64,000 nucleotides of DNA from contig NZ_OZ035006.1 in NCBI RefSeq assembly GCF_964031115.1, positions 1,923,605-1,987,604 of the forward strand. Direction: 5' to 3'. This DNA is from Spiroplasma endosymbiont of Clivina fossor. GTDB lineage: Bacteria; Bacillota_I; Bacilli_A; Mycoplasmatales; Nriv7. Below, piece by piece: positions 1-10,502 of the stretch (positions within the stretch are counted from its first letter, which is position 1; every line of letters begins with the position of its first letter). Below the pieces are notes generated by a model that saw only the letters and a list, made by a program, of their open reading frames with translations, was not told the origin of the DNA and did no database searches. Both the position numbers and the translations under genes were made by a program.

Positions 1-39
1 ATAATGTTTAAAAACATTAAAACAATATTTAAAAAGTAG
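1..39 (+). CDS. 3' end of an upstream gene (partial)
   Basis: An open frame entering from the left edge ends in TAG at 37-39. It is followed 18 bases later by the metallopeptidase start. Only about 12 residues are visible, Lys- and Ile-rich, so the product cannot be identified and the frame could be chance. Confidence 0.25.
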   Translation: MMFKNIKTIFKK

Positions 40-57
40 TATGAGGATGGTTATTGG

Positions 58-738
58 ATGCTTAAAAAGCAATTAGTTTATGAAAATGTAGCGCTGGATT
101 ATTATTTGCAACCAGGTAAAAGATTATCAGTAAGATATTATTCATCGGATATTATTGTTAATGCCCCCTTAGGAATGAAAGAACAATATATTGAGGATTT
201 TCTTATTAGTAATTGAAAAAAATTACAGAAAATTATTAATAAACCAATAAAGATTTTAATTAATTTGCATCAAAAACCATATTTTGTTTATTTCTTAGAT
301 AAGAAATATGAGGTGCAAATTAATTATTTTGCTAATAACAATAAAGTTATTTTTGTCGCAACAACTGTTGTTGTTAATTTAAAAGGCAATGATGAAAAAC
401 AACTTGTGAAAAATTTTAATAAATTTCTTAGTAAGCAAGCTGAATTATATTTGGGTTCCCGAGTTGCATTGCTTGCTAAAACAATGAATTTAAGCTATCA
501 ACAACTTAAGTTTAGAGTAATGCGTAGTAAATGAGGTGTTTGTCATTTTAACAAGCAAAAAATTGTTCTAAATTCCAAAATTATGCATTTTAATTTTGAG
601 GTTATTGACTATGTTATTATTCACGAGTTAGTACATTTATGAGAACCTAATCATAGTAAAGCATTTTGAAAATTAGTGATGCAACTTTGCCCTAATTTTA
701 AAGTTTGTCAGCAGATTTTAAAACAAGTTTTTTTGTAA
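58..738 (+). CDS. YgjP/DUF45-type zinc metallopeptidase
   Basis: A 226-residue protein when UGA is read as Trp. Near the C-terminus (about residue 190) it has the zinc-protease motif HELVH, followed by W-P-N-HS-K-FW, the pattern of the YgjP/M48-like DUF45 family. The 'RVMRSKWGVC' segment upstream of the motif is also typical of that family, which is usually about 230 residues, so this copy is full length. The start ATG at 58 is preceded by an AGGATGG-like ribosome site. There is no signal peptide or TM segment, so it is expected to be cytoplasmic. The physiological substrate is unknown. It abuts the plectrovirus block on the opposite strand and lies outside it. Confidence 0.85.
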
Positions 739-803
739 AATTGTTCTGATCTAAAATCAACAAAAGTAATTTGATGTTAGTGCTTAAAGCAATTTAAATT
801 TTA

Positions 804-1049
804 TTAATAAATATTTTTTTTAATAAGTCCCTCAATACCACAGTTTATAATTACAGCTATTGTAATGCATATATCTAAATATCCTAGTATCATAAGTGAA
901 ATTAATGCTTCAAATTTTTCATATAATAATTTCAAATCATTAATTTCCAATTTTAAAAATGGAATGAAAAAGATAATAATCATAAAAATGTAAGGCAAAA
1001 TTCTCCATCAATATTTTTTTAAAGAATTAATGAGTTTGTTTGATTTCAT
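804..1049 (-). CDS. Plectrovirus-type small membrane protein
   Basis: An 81-residue protein with two hydrophobic segments and a basic N-terminus. Its ATG (1049-1047) lies inside the end of the preceding gene, a 23-base overlap, so the two are translationally coupled. It is the last gene of the minus-strand viral cluster. No specific function can be assigned. Identity as a viral gene rests on its position and on the small, overlapping membrane-protein genes typical of Spiroplasma plectroviruses. Confidence 0.6.
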
Positions 1050-1415
1050 TTTTCAAGGCTCTTTTTATTTTAATTTTTTGAATAATAAAGCGGATTAATT
1101 TTTCAAATTTAATTGCAAAGTATATTGCTCCGCCTCATCAAAAAACAAATATTCCCGCCAGCATAATACCACTATTGAACTTGCCAAAGAAATTAACCAT
1201 CTCTTTATTCATAAAATCATTAAATTCGTCACTTGTTCCGGTTATTCATTTAGTATCGATTACTGTTAATGCACAAATTAATAAGCTTATAAAGATGAAA
1301 ATGATACTTAATACTATTTTTAACCACTGCTTTTTAAAAGAATTTTTAATTCTTAATTTTAATGGCCTCTTTTCTTTTGAATTATCTTTTTTAAATAATT
1401 TTATTAAAAGTTTTT

Positions 1416-2560
1416 TTTTAATTTTGTCGAAAACTCTTGATAAAATAAAAAAAATCATCAACTTGATAATTTTAAAAGGCTTTTATGTAAAATTACTATT
1501 TTTACTTTAACTTTTTTATACATTAAAATATAATACCGCTGTTTGTTGGTTTGGAGTTAAACTCTTATGTTGGTATTTTCATTTTCAGAGATTTAAATAA
1601 TTTTGAATATTAGTAAAACCTAAACCATGATAATGAATTAAGGCTTCTTTAAGACTAGATTGTAATTTACTGATTTTATTTAAGTTACGATAACTAGCTT
1701 CAGGATTAATTGTTGTTTTAGTTACACATAAAGTAGAATTTGTTTGTTTTGCTACTAAAAAATATAATTTTTGCATATCAGAAGTAATAATTGAATTTTC
1801 GTTAATTAATTCTTTGTTCATATTTTCAATAACTCATTGTTTTTGTAAACGTTTGGTGTTTGTGGATTTAACATAAATATTGTTATTATTATCAATTGCC
1901 ATTTGAATACAGCATTTAGTATTAGTTGCGAATGGGTCAAGGTGAATTCTTCGTGGATCAGTTTTATATTTGAAATTTCCTTTATGAATTTCTTTAATAA
2001 ATGTTTCATCGATTTGGATTTTACCAGATAATTTTTTAAATTTTAATTGGGTATTTTCTAATTGTTTTGATTTCATTAATTTTTGACGATTATATCAAGC
2101 AGTTTTTAATGTAGTTTTAATAAAACGAGAAATTGTTTTACTAGATTGCCCCAGCAATGAAATTTGAATCAATAAATTTCATTGTTCATAATTTAAATGA
2201 CTTCAATAAATAAAATGATTACGAAAAGCGTCAAAACTTGCACGGCAATTTTTACATAAATATTTTTGTTTTCCTTCTGAATTATGTCCATTTTTAACGC
2301 AATGGTAAGATTCACATTTAGGGCATTTAATACCTTGCGCTCTAAATTTTTGATCAATTTCATTTAACCGTTTTTGTTTTTTTATTAATTCTGCTTGTTG
2401 TTTGACTTTTTCATAAAATTCTAAAAATTGATCATCTGTTAAAGTATTTACTAGTTCTTGAATTATTTTTTCCATAATTATTATCCACCTCTATCATATT
2501 AAAATATACCTAAAATTAAGTATATTCAATAAATATCAAGAGTTTTCGACAAAATTAAAA
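1416..2560 (-). mobile_element. IS1595-like element, copy 1 (complete, 1145 bp)
   Basis: Ends are inverted copies of TTTTAATTTTGTCGAAAACT. An 8-bp target duplication AAGTTTTT lies at 1408-1415 and 2561-2568. An intact transposase gene is inside. Inserted in a viral membrane-protein gene just after its start codon. Assignment to IS1595 rests on the zinc-ribbon plus ISXO2-type transposase and the 8-bp duplication. Confidence 0.85.
1516..2475 (-). CDS. IS1595-like transposase (zinc-ribbon, DDE)
   Basis: A 319-residue protein with UGA read as Trp. Order: helical N-terminus (1-45), zinc ribbon CPKC-x15-CKNC (about 50-75), then a catalytic region with IDETF (about 153) and TSDM (about 230). This matches ISXO2-like transposases of the IS1595 family. 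ATG is preceded by a GAGGTGG ribosome site. Intact and presumably able to move the whole family. Confidence 0.8.
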
Positions 2561-2615
2561 AAGTTTTTTCATTTTAACTCTCCTTTCATATTTTTTATCG
2601 TCCTTTAATTACAAT

Positions 2616-3683
2616 AGACTTCTTGCAAAATTAATATGATAATTATAATTTTTAAATTTAAAATAAATATAAAAGTGTTATTAAAATAATTTTTAGATTA
2701 TTTTTACAAATATTTTGTCATTAAAACATAATAAAAATTATTATTTACAATAAAAAAAGACTGAAATTTTAAATTATCAAATATATTTAAACTAATAGTT
2801 GTAAATTATAAATTGAAGCTATTAAATTAAATCTTAAAGCAAATCTTTTTCTACGATTTCGATATTTTTCACTAATAATTTTAAATTTTTTAAGTATAGC
2901 AAAAACATTTTCAATAACAATTCTCATTTTTGAAATTCGCTCATTATTTTGCTTTTCTTCTTTATTTAAAGGGTTTTTCTTTGATTTTCTTTTAGGAATT
3001 AAAACATTATGATTAATTTTTTGTATGCCTTGATAACCTAAATCCACTAAAACAGTTGTTTCTGGTAAAAATTTAATTTTTGAATCTTTTAAAATTTTAA
3101 AGTCATGGTTTTTACCATAAGAAAAATCAGAACTAATAATTTTTTTACTATCTTTTTCAATTATAACTTGTGTTTTTATTGTGTGTTTTTTCTTTTTTCC
3201 TGAGTAGTGCTGTTTTTGTCTTTTTTTGGGCGTTGGATTTGGCTTTCAGTTACATCAATTATAACAGTCTTATCTTTGAAATAATCTTTTAATAGTGATT
3301 TTTGACCAGTAAGTTGTTGAAAATTAGGGTGTTTTATTAAAGTGTCTTCAATTCATTTGATATTTCTATAACAACTACTTTCACTAATATCATAACTTTT
3401 TGCAATATGAAAATAAGTTCTATATTCTCTTCAATATTCTAAAGTCATTAAAATACGATTTTCTAATGATAATTTATTGGTTCTTCCGCGACGAAATCTC
3501 TTTTTTAATTCTTCTATTTTTAAAATTTCTAGCATTTTATTAAAAGTAGTATGTTTAATACCAGTTAATCTTAAAAAATTTTTATCACTTATTTGATTAT
3601 TTTTTTTAAATTTCATTTAAATTCCACCTTTTTATTAAAAACAACAATTCAATTATATTTTAAATTAATTTTGCAAGAAGTCT
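2616..3683 (-). mobile_element. IS5-family element, copy 1 (1068 bp)
   Basis: Ends are inverted repeats of AGACTTCTTGCAAAATTAAT. The 3-bp duplication AAT lies at 2613-2615 and 3684-3686. Contains a two-frame transposase gene. The same 1068-bp length recurs at six other sites in this window. Confidence 0.88.
2787..3616 (-). CDS. IS5-family transposase (two frames, -1 shift)
   Basis: Frame 0 starts at 3616 and gives an HTH-containing 146-residue product. A second frame ends at 2787 and carries SGKKKKHTIK, LVDLGYQG and an IVIENVFA region typical of DDE_Tnp_4 transposases. The frames overlap at an A-AAA-AAA heptamer after QRP; a -1 slip there gives a complete 276-residue protein. The slip site is the same in every copy. 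Confidence 0.8.
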
Positions 3684-3916
3684 AATAAATAAAGCAATAA
3701 GTACACAAGTGACACCAAGAATGATAAAGATTGGATGTTGCGAAAATGTCCGGGCCATTGGTTTAAATAGTTCTAAAATTGTTAAATTGCTAGTAATAAA
3801 CTTTTGGAAATTGGCAAGTCCCTCGCTAATATAGTTTGTTAAAGTTTCAAAATGACTACCAGCCAAAAGTCCGAGAACAGTTATTAAGATAAAAATAATA
3901 ATTAGTTTAAACATTT

Positions 3917-4201
3917 TTAGTTACCTTGTTTTGTTTTTATTGGTTTTATTTGTTTTTTGGCTTTTCCTCACGCACTTAAACGCCCCTTATTTTTAACCGC
4001 ATATTGGCGTTGTCTTTCTAAATTAACTTGTTGACTACCAAATTCAAGAATAATTGCCATAAGAAATTCTACAGCCAGCGTTAAGAATAGAGGAAATATT
4101 AGTTGAATATTTGTTCCTGGTACTTTAAGACTTCAAATTAAATCAAAAACTTTATAAAGCATTTGAGCGAGAAAGTCGGCCATTTTTGCAAGATTTTCCA
4201 T
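3917..4201 (-). CDS. Plectrovirus-type membrane protein, 94 aa
   Basis: A central hydrophobic segment (about residues 30-53) follows a short amphipathic N-terminus and precedes a strongly basic C-terminal tail (QRQRQYAVKNKGRLSAW). This layout resembles minor coat or assembly proteins of filamentous phages. It sits nine bases after the Zot-like gene's stop and two bases before the next gene, in the same viral transcription unit. Function not recognised. Confidence 0.6.
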
Positions 4202-4209
4202 TTTTTATA

Positions 4210-5197
4210 TTATTCCTTTTCTTTCATTTTTCTTAAAAATTTGCTAAATTTATCCATTTTTAAGTATTCCAAGTCTTCTAAATCAATTGCTGTGTCGGTA
4301 TAGTATTTGTCTTCATAGTCAGAATTTACTTTTGCATTTAAGTAATCTCTTAAAAATGCTAGGTAAAAAGAATTGTAAGTGTTAAGTATTGGCAGGGGAA
4401 TTTTTAGTTTAAAAAATAGATATCAAGTTCAGGAATATCACGATATTTAATGCGACGCCCTTTTTTACTATTTTTAGCATCAATTAAGGTGTTTCGTCAG
4501 CGTTCATATTCTTCAATGCTCGTAAAGGTGCCATAGATAACTTTTAAGTAGGGGCGAAAAATATTAACGGGTTTTTTACGAATTCCCACAATCACATTAT
4601 TGGCAATATCACGAACTTTAAACTCATATATGCTTATCTCTTTGACCGCTAGCGAGACCAATATGACCCCAAAATGCTGTGCCAGAGCGAAATATTCTTG
4701 AATACCGGTTTCTTCGTTTTTGGTATTATTTTTTTCTCAATCGGTTCCTTCTAAAAATAAATTGGTTTCATCTCACAAAAGTAAGGTTTTGTCTGGCAAT
4801 ACTGGATAATCAAAGTCTAACAATCCCATATGCCCTAAACTTAATTTTTGGGTTTCTAGTAATGGAAAGGTTGAGGCGATATGATATTTTTTCTTTTTTA
4901 GTAATTTTGATGCGTATACCTTAGAAAGGCAGTTTTTCCAGTTCCTAATGAACCAATAACGATGTTTAATGGTGAGTTTTTTAAGAAGTTAATAACTTTG
5001 TTGATTTGTGTTAAATTACCAATTTTGAAAAGGAAAATTAAAATACAACCTGCTAAAAATAAATAGCTTACAATGTTTTTAAAATAACCGTTGTAAATAT
5101 ATCAAATCGCTCCACAATGTCATAAAATTAAAAAAGAGGTGCGATTTAATTCAATAAAATGGTTATTTTTTTCTATTATTCATTTGCAAAATTTCAT
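4210..5197 (-). pseudogene. Zot-like/FtsK-type phage assembly ATPase, frameshifted
   Basis: Begins at ATG 5197 with a GAGGTG ribosome site. A hydrophobic N-terminal part is followed by the Walker A motif GSLGTGKTA, then a Walker B-like LLLWDE. Filamentous phages of bacteria lacking an outer membrane encode such a membrane ATPase for virion extrusion. The reading frame is broken twice: just after Walker A (around 4920-4930) and again in a six-T run near 4420, where one extra T would restore it. The total length of about 328 residues fits a complete ancestral gene. Either inactivated or affected by sequencing errors in homopolymers. Confidence 0.7.
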
Positions 5198-5221
5198 CTT
5201 GCACCTCACTTTATTTTTTTA

Positions 5222-5464
5222 TTAGCGTACTGCTCCAAGTAATTTTTCAAACATTTTAAAGCAAATAAAGAATATTGCCAAAATAAATGGAAAAATGAAT
5301 ATTCAGTAATCAGCAAAGAAGTTACCAACTTGTGGCATATTAACAGCAATAATTTCTCACATTTTAGTAAACGCTGTTATAATCGCATTTCATAATTTAG
5401 CCATCGCGTCACTAGCTGTTATTTTTGTTACTGCTGGTGCTTCTGTTAAGAAAGTTTCAATCAT
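5222..5464 (-). CDS. Probable plectrovirus major coat protein
   Basis: An 80-residue protein: an acidic/hydroxylated N-terminus, an amphipathic helix with several UGA-encoded Trp, one strong TM segment (about 52-70) and a short basic tail (KMFEKLLGAVR). This is the classic filamentous-phage coat layout. A strong ribosome site (AAAGGGGGTG) precedes the ATG, in keeping with a highly made product. It lies directly upstream of the Zot-like gene as in other inoviruses. Coat identity is inferred from architecture and order. Confidence 0.65.
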
Positions 5465-5505
5465 ATAATCACCCCCTTTCTTTTTAAGGCATTCGTCATT
5501 TGTCT

Positions 5506-5736
5506 TTATCTAAATACTGATATGGTTTTTCAAAGTAACATTAGAATAAATCACACCATAATTGCTGTTAATAATCAAAAGGCAATGTTTGCTATTAAAA
5601 GTCAAAGTGTTTCTTGAGTTAAATCAATTTCTTTACCACCACTAATATGAGCCGGAATAGTTGTAATTTGAATAAATAAATCTCAGAAAGTTTGTTTAAT
5701 TTGTTTTCAATTAAATTCTTTTAAATTTATTGTCAT
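5506..5736 (-). CDS. Plectrovirus-type membrane protein, 76 aa
   Basis: The product has a Trp-rich amphipathic N-terminal half (many UGA codons) and one strong TM segment near the C-terminus. The ATG lies four bases after the stop of the preceding gene, so the two are coupled. Probably a minor virion protein. Not recognised individually. It disappears as an ORF if UGA is read as stop. Confidence 0.6.
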
Positions 5737-5739
5737 TTT

Positions 5740-5901
5740 TTATCTCCCAAAAATCATTTTTATTGGTAAATACATAATTGAAATTAAGGCGAAAAGAAAA
5801 GTAATGATAATAATTAATCCGGCAATAAACGCAACTTGTGCGGGCATTTTTTCTATCGGAACAAACAGTTTTAAGAATTCCATAATAATTTCTCAAAACA
5901 T
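5740..5901 (-). CDS. Plectrovirus-type small membrane protein, 53 aa
   Basis: A short protein with one long hydrophobic stretch (about residues 22-45) and a basic end. Its ATG overlaps the stop of the gene upstream (TAATG). Part of the string of coupled small viral genes; specific role unknown. Confidence 0.55.
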
Positions 5902-6120
5902 TATTTTTTATCCTTGTTATTTTCTTTTGAATTAGGGGCTTTAACTCATTCTTCAAAGCGGGCAATAAACACTTTTTCATCTTTTGTGAAATTACCAGTA
6001 TTATTTTTACTGGCATTTTTATATTTAATTCGCATTTTTATTTTGGCATAAATTTTATAAGCAAAATATGCCGATAACATGATGCTGATAATAATAAATA
6101 TTAGTCCAATTGCAATATTC

Positions 6121-7462
6121 TTTTAATTTTGTCGAAAACTCTTGATAAAATAAAAAAAATCATCAACTTGATAATTTTAAAAGGCTTTTATGTAAAATTA
6201 CTATTTTTACTTTAACTTTTTTATACATTAAAATATAATACCGCTGTTTGTTGGTTTGGAGTTAAACCCTTATGTTGGTATTTTCATTTTCAGAGATTTA
6301 AATAATTTTGAATATTAGTAAAACCTAAACCATGATAATGAATTAAGGCTTCTTTAAGACTAGATTGTAATTTACTGATTTTATTTAAGTTACGATAACT
6401 AGCTTCAGGATTAATTGTTGTTTTAGTTACACATAAAGTAGAATTTGTTTGTTTTGCTACTAAAAAATATAATTTTTGCATATCAGAAGTAATAATTGAA
6501 TTTTCGTTAATTAATTCTTTGTTCATATTTTCAATAACTCATTGTTTTTGTAAACGTTTGGTGTTTGTGGATTTAACATAAATATTGTTATTATTATCAA
6601 TTGCCATTTGAATACAGCATTTAGTATTAGTTGCGAATGGGTCAAGGTGAATTCTTCGTGGATCAGTTTTATATTTGAAATTTCCTTTATGGATTTCTTT
6701 AATGAATGTTTCATCGATTTGGATTTTACCAGATAATTTTTTAAATTTTAATTGGGTATTTTCTAATTGTTTTGATTTCATTAATTTTTGACGATTATAT
6801 CAAGCAGTTTTTAATGTAGTTTTAATAAAACGAGAAATTGTTTTACTAGATTGCCCCAGCAATGAAATTTGAATCAATAAATTTCATTGTTCATAATTTA
6901 AATGACTTCAATAAATAAAATGATTACGAAAAGCGTCAAAACTTGCACGACAATTTTTACATAAATATTTTTGTTTTCCTTCTGAATTATGTCCATTTTT
7001 AACGCAATGGTAAGATTCACATTTAGGGCATTTAATACCGTGCGCTCTAAATTTTTGATCAATTTCATTTAAACGTTTTTGTTTTTTTATTAATTCTGCT
7101 TGTTGTTTGACTTTTTCATAAAATTCTAAAAATTGATCATCTGTTAAAGTATTTACTAGTTCTTGAATTATTTTTTCCATAATTATTATCCACCTCTATC
7201 ATATTAAAATATACCTAAAATTAAGTATATTCAATAAATATCAAGAGTTTTCGACAAAATTAAAATAAAAAATTATTAATTATTATTAAATTTTAACTAA
7301 TATTTTTACTTACTTAAATCTATTATATTTATTTGTTACAGCATTACCTTTATAATTAATTCAACTATCATCATTTTTATTATTATCCACCTCTATCATA
7401 TTAAAATATACCTAAAATTAAGTATATCCAATAAATATCAAGAGTTTTCGACAAAATTAAAA
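6121..7462 (-). mobile_element. IS1595-like element, copy 2, with duplicated 5' end
   Basis: The duplication CAATATTC brackets 6121-7462. Inside is a complete 1145-bp element (6121-7265), then about 115 bp of foreign AT-rich sequence, then a second copy of the element's 5' terminal region (about 7383-7462). This looks like an old insertion replaced or invaded by another copy, followed by recombination. Confidence 0.8.
6221..7180 (-). CDS. IS1595-like transposase
   Basis: Full-length 319-residue zinc-ribbon DDE transposase, nearly identical to the copy at 1516-2475 (for example FRAHGIKCP in place of FRAQGIKCP). No stop or frameshift seen with UGA read as Trp. Confidence 0.8.
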
Positions 7463-7474
7463 CAATATTCATTT

Positions 7475-7801
7475 TTAATCTCCTTTAAAATAGTTATAAT
7501 TTATATCTTTTTTGTTGTTTTCTTTTTCGGCAATGAAGAAACCTAATAATTCTTGGCCTTTAATTAACTTGGTTTCTTGTTCTTGTTGATTAATTGAAAT
7601 TACTTGATATTTACTATCTTTTATTATTCCAATACAAATCGAATTTTCATATTTTCCTTTATAAACAAATCGCTTTGGAAACCAAATGCCGATTTGTTCA
7701 TTAAATCATGGAATTTTTGGCGCTTTAATAAGCATTGCGTTTTGTGTTTCTTTTAAGAGATATTTTTTCGTATTTAAGAAAATGTTTTCAATGTTTTTCA
7801 T
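7475..7801 (-). CDS. Plectrovirus early protein, 108 aa
   Basis: A soluble 108-residue protein without TM segments. It is clearly homologous to the protein at 38719-39048 (shared ENIFLNT-KYLLKETQNA, GIWF-KRFVYKGKYENSIC, ELLGFF-AEKE). In both loci it is the first gene after a repeat-rich intergenic region and is followed by the other small viral genes. The absence of membrane segments and the first position suggest a replication or ssDNA-binding role, but that is inference only. Confidence 0.65.
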
Positions 7802-8318
7802 AGTAAATTACCTTTCTTATTAATAAACTAAGTTATATTAACTAAGTTGTTAGTTAATTTAGTTTTTTAAACACTTATATATCGCAGATTTAAGTGTTTA
7901 ACAAGCTTTGTTAGTAAATTTTGTTTTTTAATTAGATAAAGATTTTAATAATTTTAAACTTAGTATATCCCCTATATAGAAATTTCTACACTTTAATGTC
8001 CGCATCCTACCCTTGGAACTAATTTAATAGCGTGTATATTTTTAGGAAATCCACCCATTCATTTTTTTATTGCAAAACGAAACAAATTGCTATAGCTAAT
8101 AGGATGTTATCTATTAACTGGTAAACTTCTTTTGGTTATGGCGACCACCCACAATTTATCGTGCTTTAATACATACCAACATTATTAATTCACTTGTATT
8201 TAATTTTCAAAGAACAAATTTTTAACATCTTATAAAATAAAAAGACAATCATTGCTGACTGCCTTAATACTTATTCAAATATTTTCCCACCTAACAAAAA
8301 TTTATGCGCCCCTCCTGG
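7802..8318. other. Non-coding region with viral-type hairpins and a degenerate repeat end
   Basis: No gene seen. 7825-7930 is full of short inverted repeats built on TTAACTAAGTT and AAACACTTA...TAAGTGTTT, like the region before the second viral fragment (38570-38718); it may hold the phage's regulatory or replication hairpins. 8262-8312 resembles a worn copy of the right end of the MITE-like family (TCAAATATTTTCCCACCTAA). Nothing recognisable in 7960-8260. Confidence 0.45.
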
Positions 8319-9164
8319 TTACTCTTGATGATAGACTTGATATACAAGACTTTTAGGAAGATTTCGCATATTTGCTACTTCCTTAATTGCTTCTTTAATA
8401 GTAATATTTTGCTTTTTAGCTACTAAGATAATGTGGTCTTTAATAGTTAAAGAACGATAATCAGCTACCGCTTCATATCCTTTAACAATTAACACAAATT
8501 CACCCTTTAATGAAGCTAAATCAAGGTTAATAATATCATTTAATGGCATTCGATAAATAGTTTCATACATCTTCGTTAACTCTCTTGCTAAACAAACATC
8601 ACGATTACCTAAAATTTCTTTCATTACCCTTAATGTTTTTTCTAAATGATGCACCCCAACATAAAAAATTAACGATTCAGAACGATATTTTAATTGTTCA
8701 ACTTGTTGTTTAAGTTTTCCTACTTTGTGGTCTAAAAAACCTCAAAAGGAAAACGGATATGGTGATAATCCTGAACAAACTAAAGCATTTAATAACGCAC
8801 TAGAACCACTAATACTAACAACATTATATTCCTTAGCAATTACTGCTTGGACTAATTGATATCCGGGATCCGATATTAATGGATAGCCCGCATCGCTTAG
8901 CAAAGCAACTGATTGATTATTATTTAAAAATTGTAATACTAAATCAATTCGTTCTTTTTCATTATGTTGATGTAATGAAATAAGTTTTTTCTTAATATTA
9001 AAATGCTGTAATATTTTATTACTTACTCTTGTATCTTCACAAAAAATTACAACAACCAGTTGTAAAGTTTCTGCAATCCGACTATTTAACTCTTTTAAAT
9101 TGCCAATTGGTGTTGCGACTAAATATAGCGCTGGTCGCTCATTACGAAAACTTTTCTGAATCAT
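8319..9164 (-). CDS. rsmI: 16S rRNA 2'-O-ribose C1402 methyltransferase
   Basis: A 281-residue protein. The N-terminus has the family motif LYLVATPIGNLKE, then CEDTRVSNKIL, LLSDAGYPLISDPGYQLV and VSISGSSALLNALVCSGL, the SAM-binding tetrapyrrole-methylase fold of RsmI. It 2'-O-methylates C1402 in the decoding centre of 16S rRNA. A UGA-Trp codon in 'FSFWGF' would split it under the standard code. The last gene of the rsmA-to-rsmI operon, starting 12 bases after purB. Confidence 0.92.
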
Positions 9165-9176
9165 TATTATCTTATC

Positions 9177-10475
9177 CTATTCCGTTTTAGGAAAAACTCG
9201 TTCATAAATAATATTAACATTACGAACAAAATAATTAATATCAAAACATTTTTCTAATTGCTCATCATCTAAATATTTAGAAATTTTATATTCTTTAACA
9301 ATTTCCTTAAAATCGCGTTTTTCTTTTAAACTAGCAAAAGTACACTCTTGTAAAAAATCATAAATTTCTTCACGAGAAAATTGAGTTTTCTTAATAATTT
9401 CTAATAATAATCTTTGACTAAAAAAAGTATTAAATGTTTTTTTAATATTTAAAGCAATATTTTTTTCATTAACTTCTAAAAGATTAAGAATCGTATTCAT
9501 CCGCTTTAAAATAAAATGTAATAATGAAAATGTTCCACTAATAATTATTCTTTCATTAGAACTATGCGAAATATCTCTTTCATTTCATAACAAATTATTT
9601 TCATAAGCAACAACACTATTAGCACGAATCAAACGCGCTAATCCACAAATATTTTCACTCCCAATTGGATTTTGTTTATGAGGCATCGCGCTAGAACCTT
9701 TTTGGTTTAATGAAAATCCTTCGCGAATTTCATCAACTTCACTTCGCTGACTATGACGAATTTCAAGAGCAATTTTTTCTAATGTGGAAGCAATATTTGC
9801 AAAAACACTAAAAAGAAACGCATGCCGATCTCTTTGGGTTACTTGTGTTGAAATATTATCAACGCCTAATTCTAACTCTTGTCTGACATAATCCTCCACA
9901 ACTGGTTCAACATTCGCATAATTACCAACCGCACCAGAAATTTTAATAACTTCAATTTGCTTACGCGCTAACAAAAATCTTTCCACTTGCCGATTAATTT
10001 CTTCATACCATAAAACAAATTTTAAACCAAAAGAAGTCGGTTCAGCAAATATGCCATGTGTTCTGCCAATACAAATTAAATTCCGATATTTTAACGCTTT
10101 TAGTTTTAAATTATCTAATAATTTTTGCAGTTCTTTAACAATAACATCGTTTGCTTGCTTAATTAAATAATTTTGGGCGGTATCAACAACATCAGTTGAA
10201 GTTAATCCTAAATGAATTCAGCGTTTTTCATTTTCTAAACTATGTGATAACATTCTTGTAAAAGCAACCATATCATGTTGTGTTTGCTTTTCTAAACTAT
10301 TCATTAATTTTAAATCAACTTTAACTTTTTTCAATTTTTTTAAATCAGATTTATTAATTAATCCTAAGTTACCTCAGGCATCACACACTAATAATTCTAC
10401 TTTTAATCAAGTATCATATTTCTTTTCTTCACTTCAAATCACTTTCATTTCTTTTGTTTGATAACGCTTAATCAT
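9177..10475 (-). CDS. purB: Adenylosuccinate lyase
   Basis: 432 residues. The fumarase/aspartase-superfamily signature is clear: GSSAMPHKQNPIGSE near residue 260, HLGLTSTDVVDTAQN near 90, and IGRTHGIFAEPTSFG near 140. The enzyme splits adenylosuccinate to AMP and fumarate, and SAICAR in de novo synthesis. Since mollicutes usually lack the de novo purine pathway, the AMP branch with the neighbouring purA is the likely role. Length is normal for the family. In the same operon as purA and prs, forming a purine salvage group. Confidence 0.95.
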
Positions 10476-10502
10476 CTTTGTTCCTCCTTTATGAAAATAA
10501 AT

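Larger units (their letters stand above)
1027..2572 (-). pseudogene. Plectrovirus-type membrane protein split by IS1595
   Basis: The start ATG is at 2572-2570, but after four codons the frame is broken by the IS1595-like element at 1416-2560. The rest continues from 1415 to a TAA at 1029-1027. Removing the element and one copy of its 8-bp duplication (AAGTTTTT) restores about 130 residues: a very basic N-terminal third, two TM segments and a basic tail. The ribosome site AAAGGAGA before the ATG is intact. Likely a virion or assembly membrane protein; not identified further. Disrupted as it stands. Confidence 0.6.
2595..3914 (-). pseudogene. Plectrovirus-type two-TM protein split by IS5
   Basis: The frame starts at ATG 3914 and encodes two TM segments separated by a basic/aromatic loop. 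It runs into the IS5 end, which appends RLLAKLI and a stop. Deleting IS5 (2616-3683) and one AAT duplication restores a native tail IVIKGR and a TAA at 2597-2595. The wild-type protein would be about 82 residues; the present one has an IS-derived C-terminus and could still be partly functional. The cognate viral function is unknown. Confidence 0.6.
5901..7472 (-). pseudogene. Plectrovirus 73-aa membrane protein split at codon 4 by IS1595
   Basis: ATG at 7472-7470 with an AAAGGAG site. After MNI the gene is interrupted by IS1595 sequence (6121-7462) flanked by the duplication CAATATTC at 6113-6120 and 7463-7470. Joining the flanks gives 73 residues: an N-terminal TM segment, then a basic and Asn/Lys-rich tail with FTKDEKVFIARFEEW. 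The second viral fragment carries a homologue at 39423-39635 (FTYSQRIFIAKFKKN). The match between the two loci supports the rebuilt frame. Confidence 0.7.

Noticed and set aside
1175..1510. Plus-strand ORF of 111 codons
   Set aside because: It is the complement of the split viral membrane-protein gene and the IS1595 end; it has no ribosome site, and the minus-strand reading explains the sequence.
4679..4924. Plus-strand ORF of 81 codons within the viral block
   Set aside because: Shadow of the frameshifted Zot-like gene on the other strand.
5711..6016. 101-codon minus ORF rich in Tyr and Asn
   Set aside because: Overlaps three small viral genes in another frame that have ribosome sites and coupled starts; it only appears if UGA is treated as stop.
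8319..9164. rsmI, fusA, purB, cysS and others as broken genes
   Set aside because: Apparent breaks are all UGA codons at conserved Trp positions; with code 4 the frames are whole.
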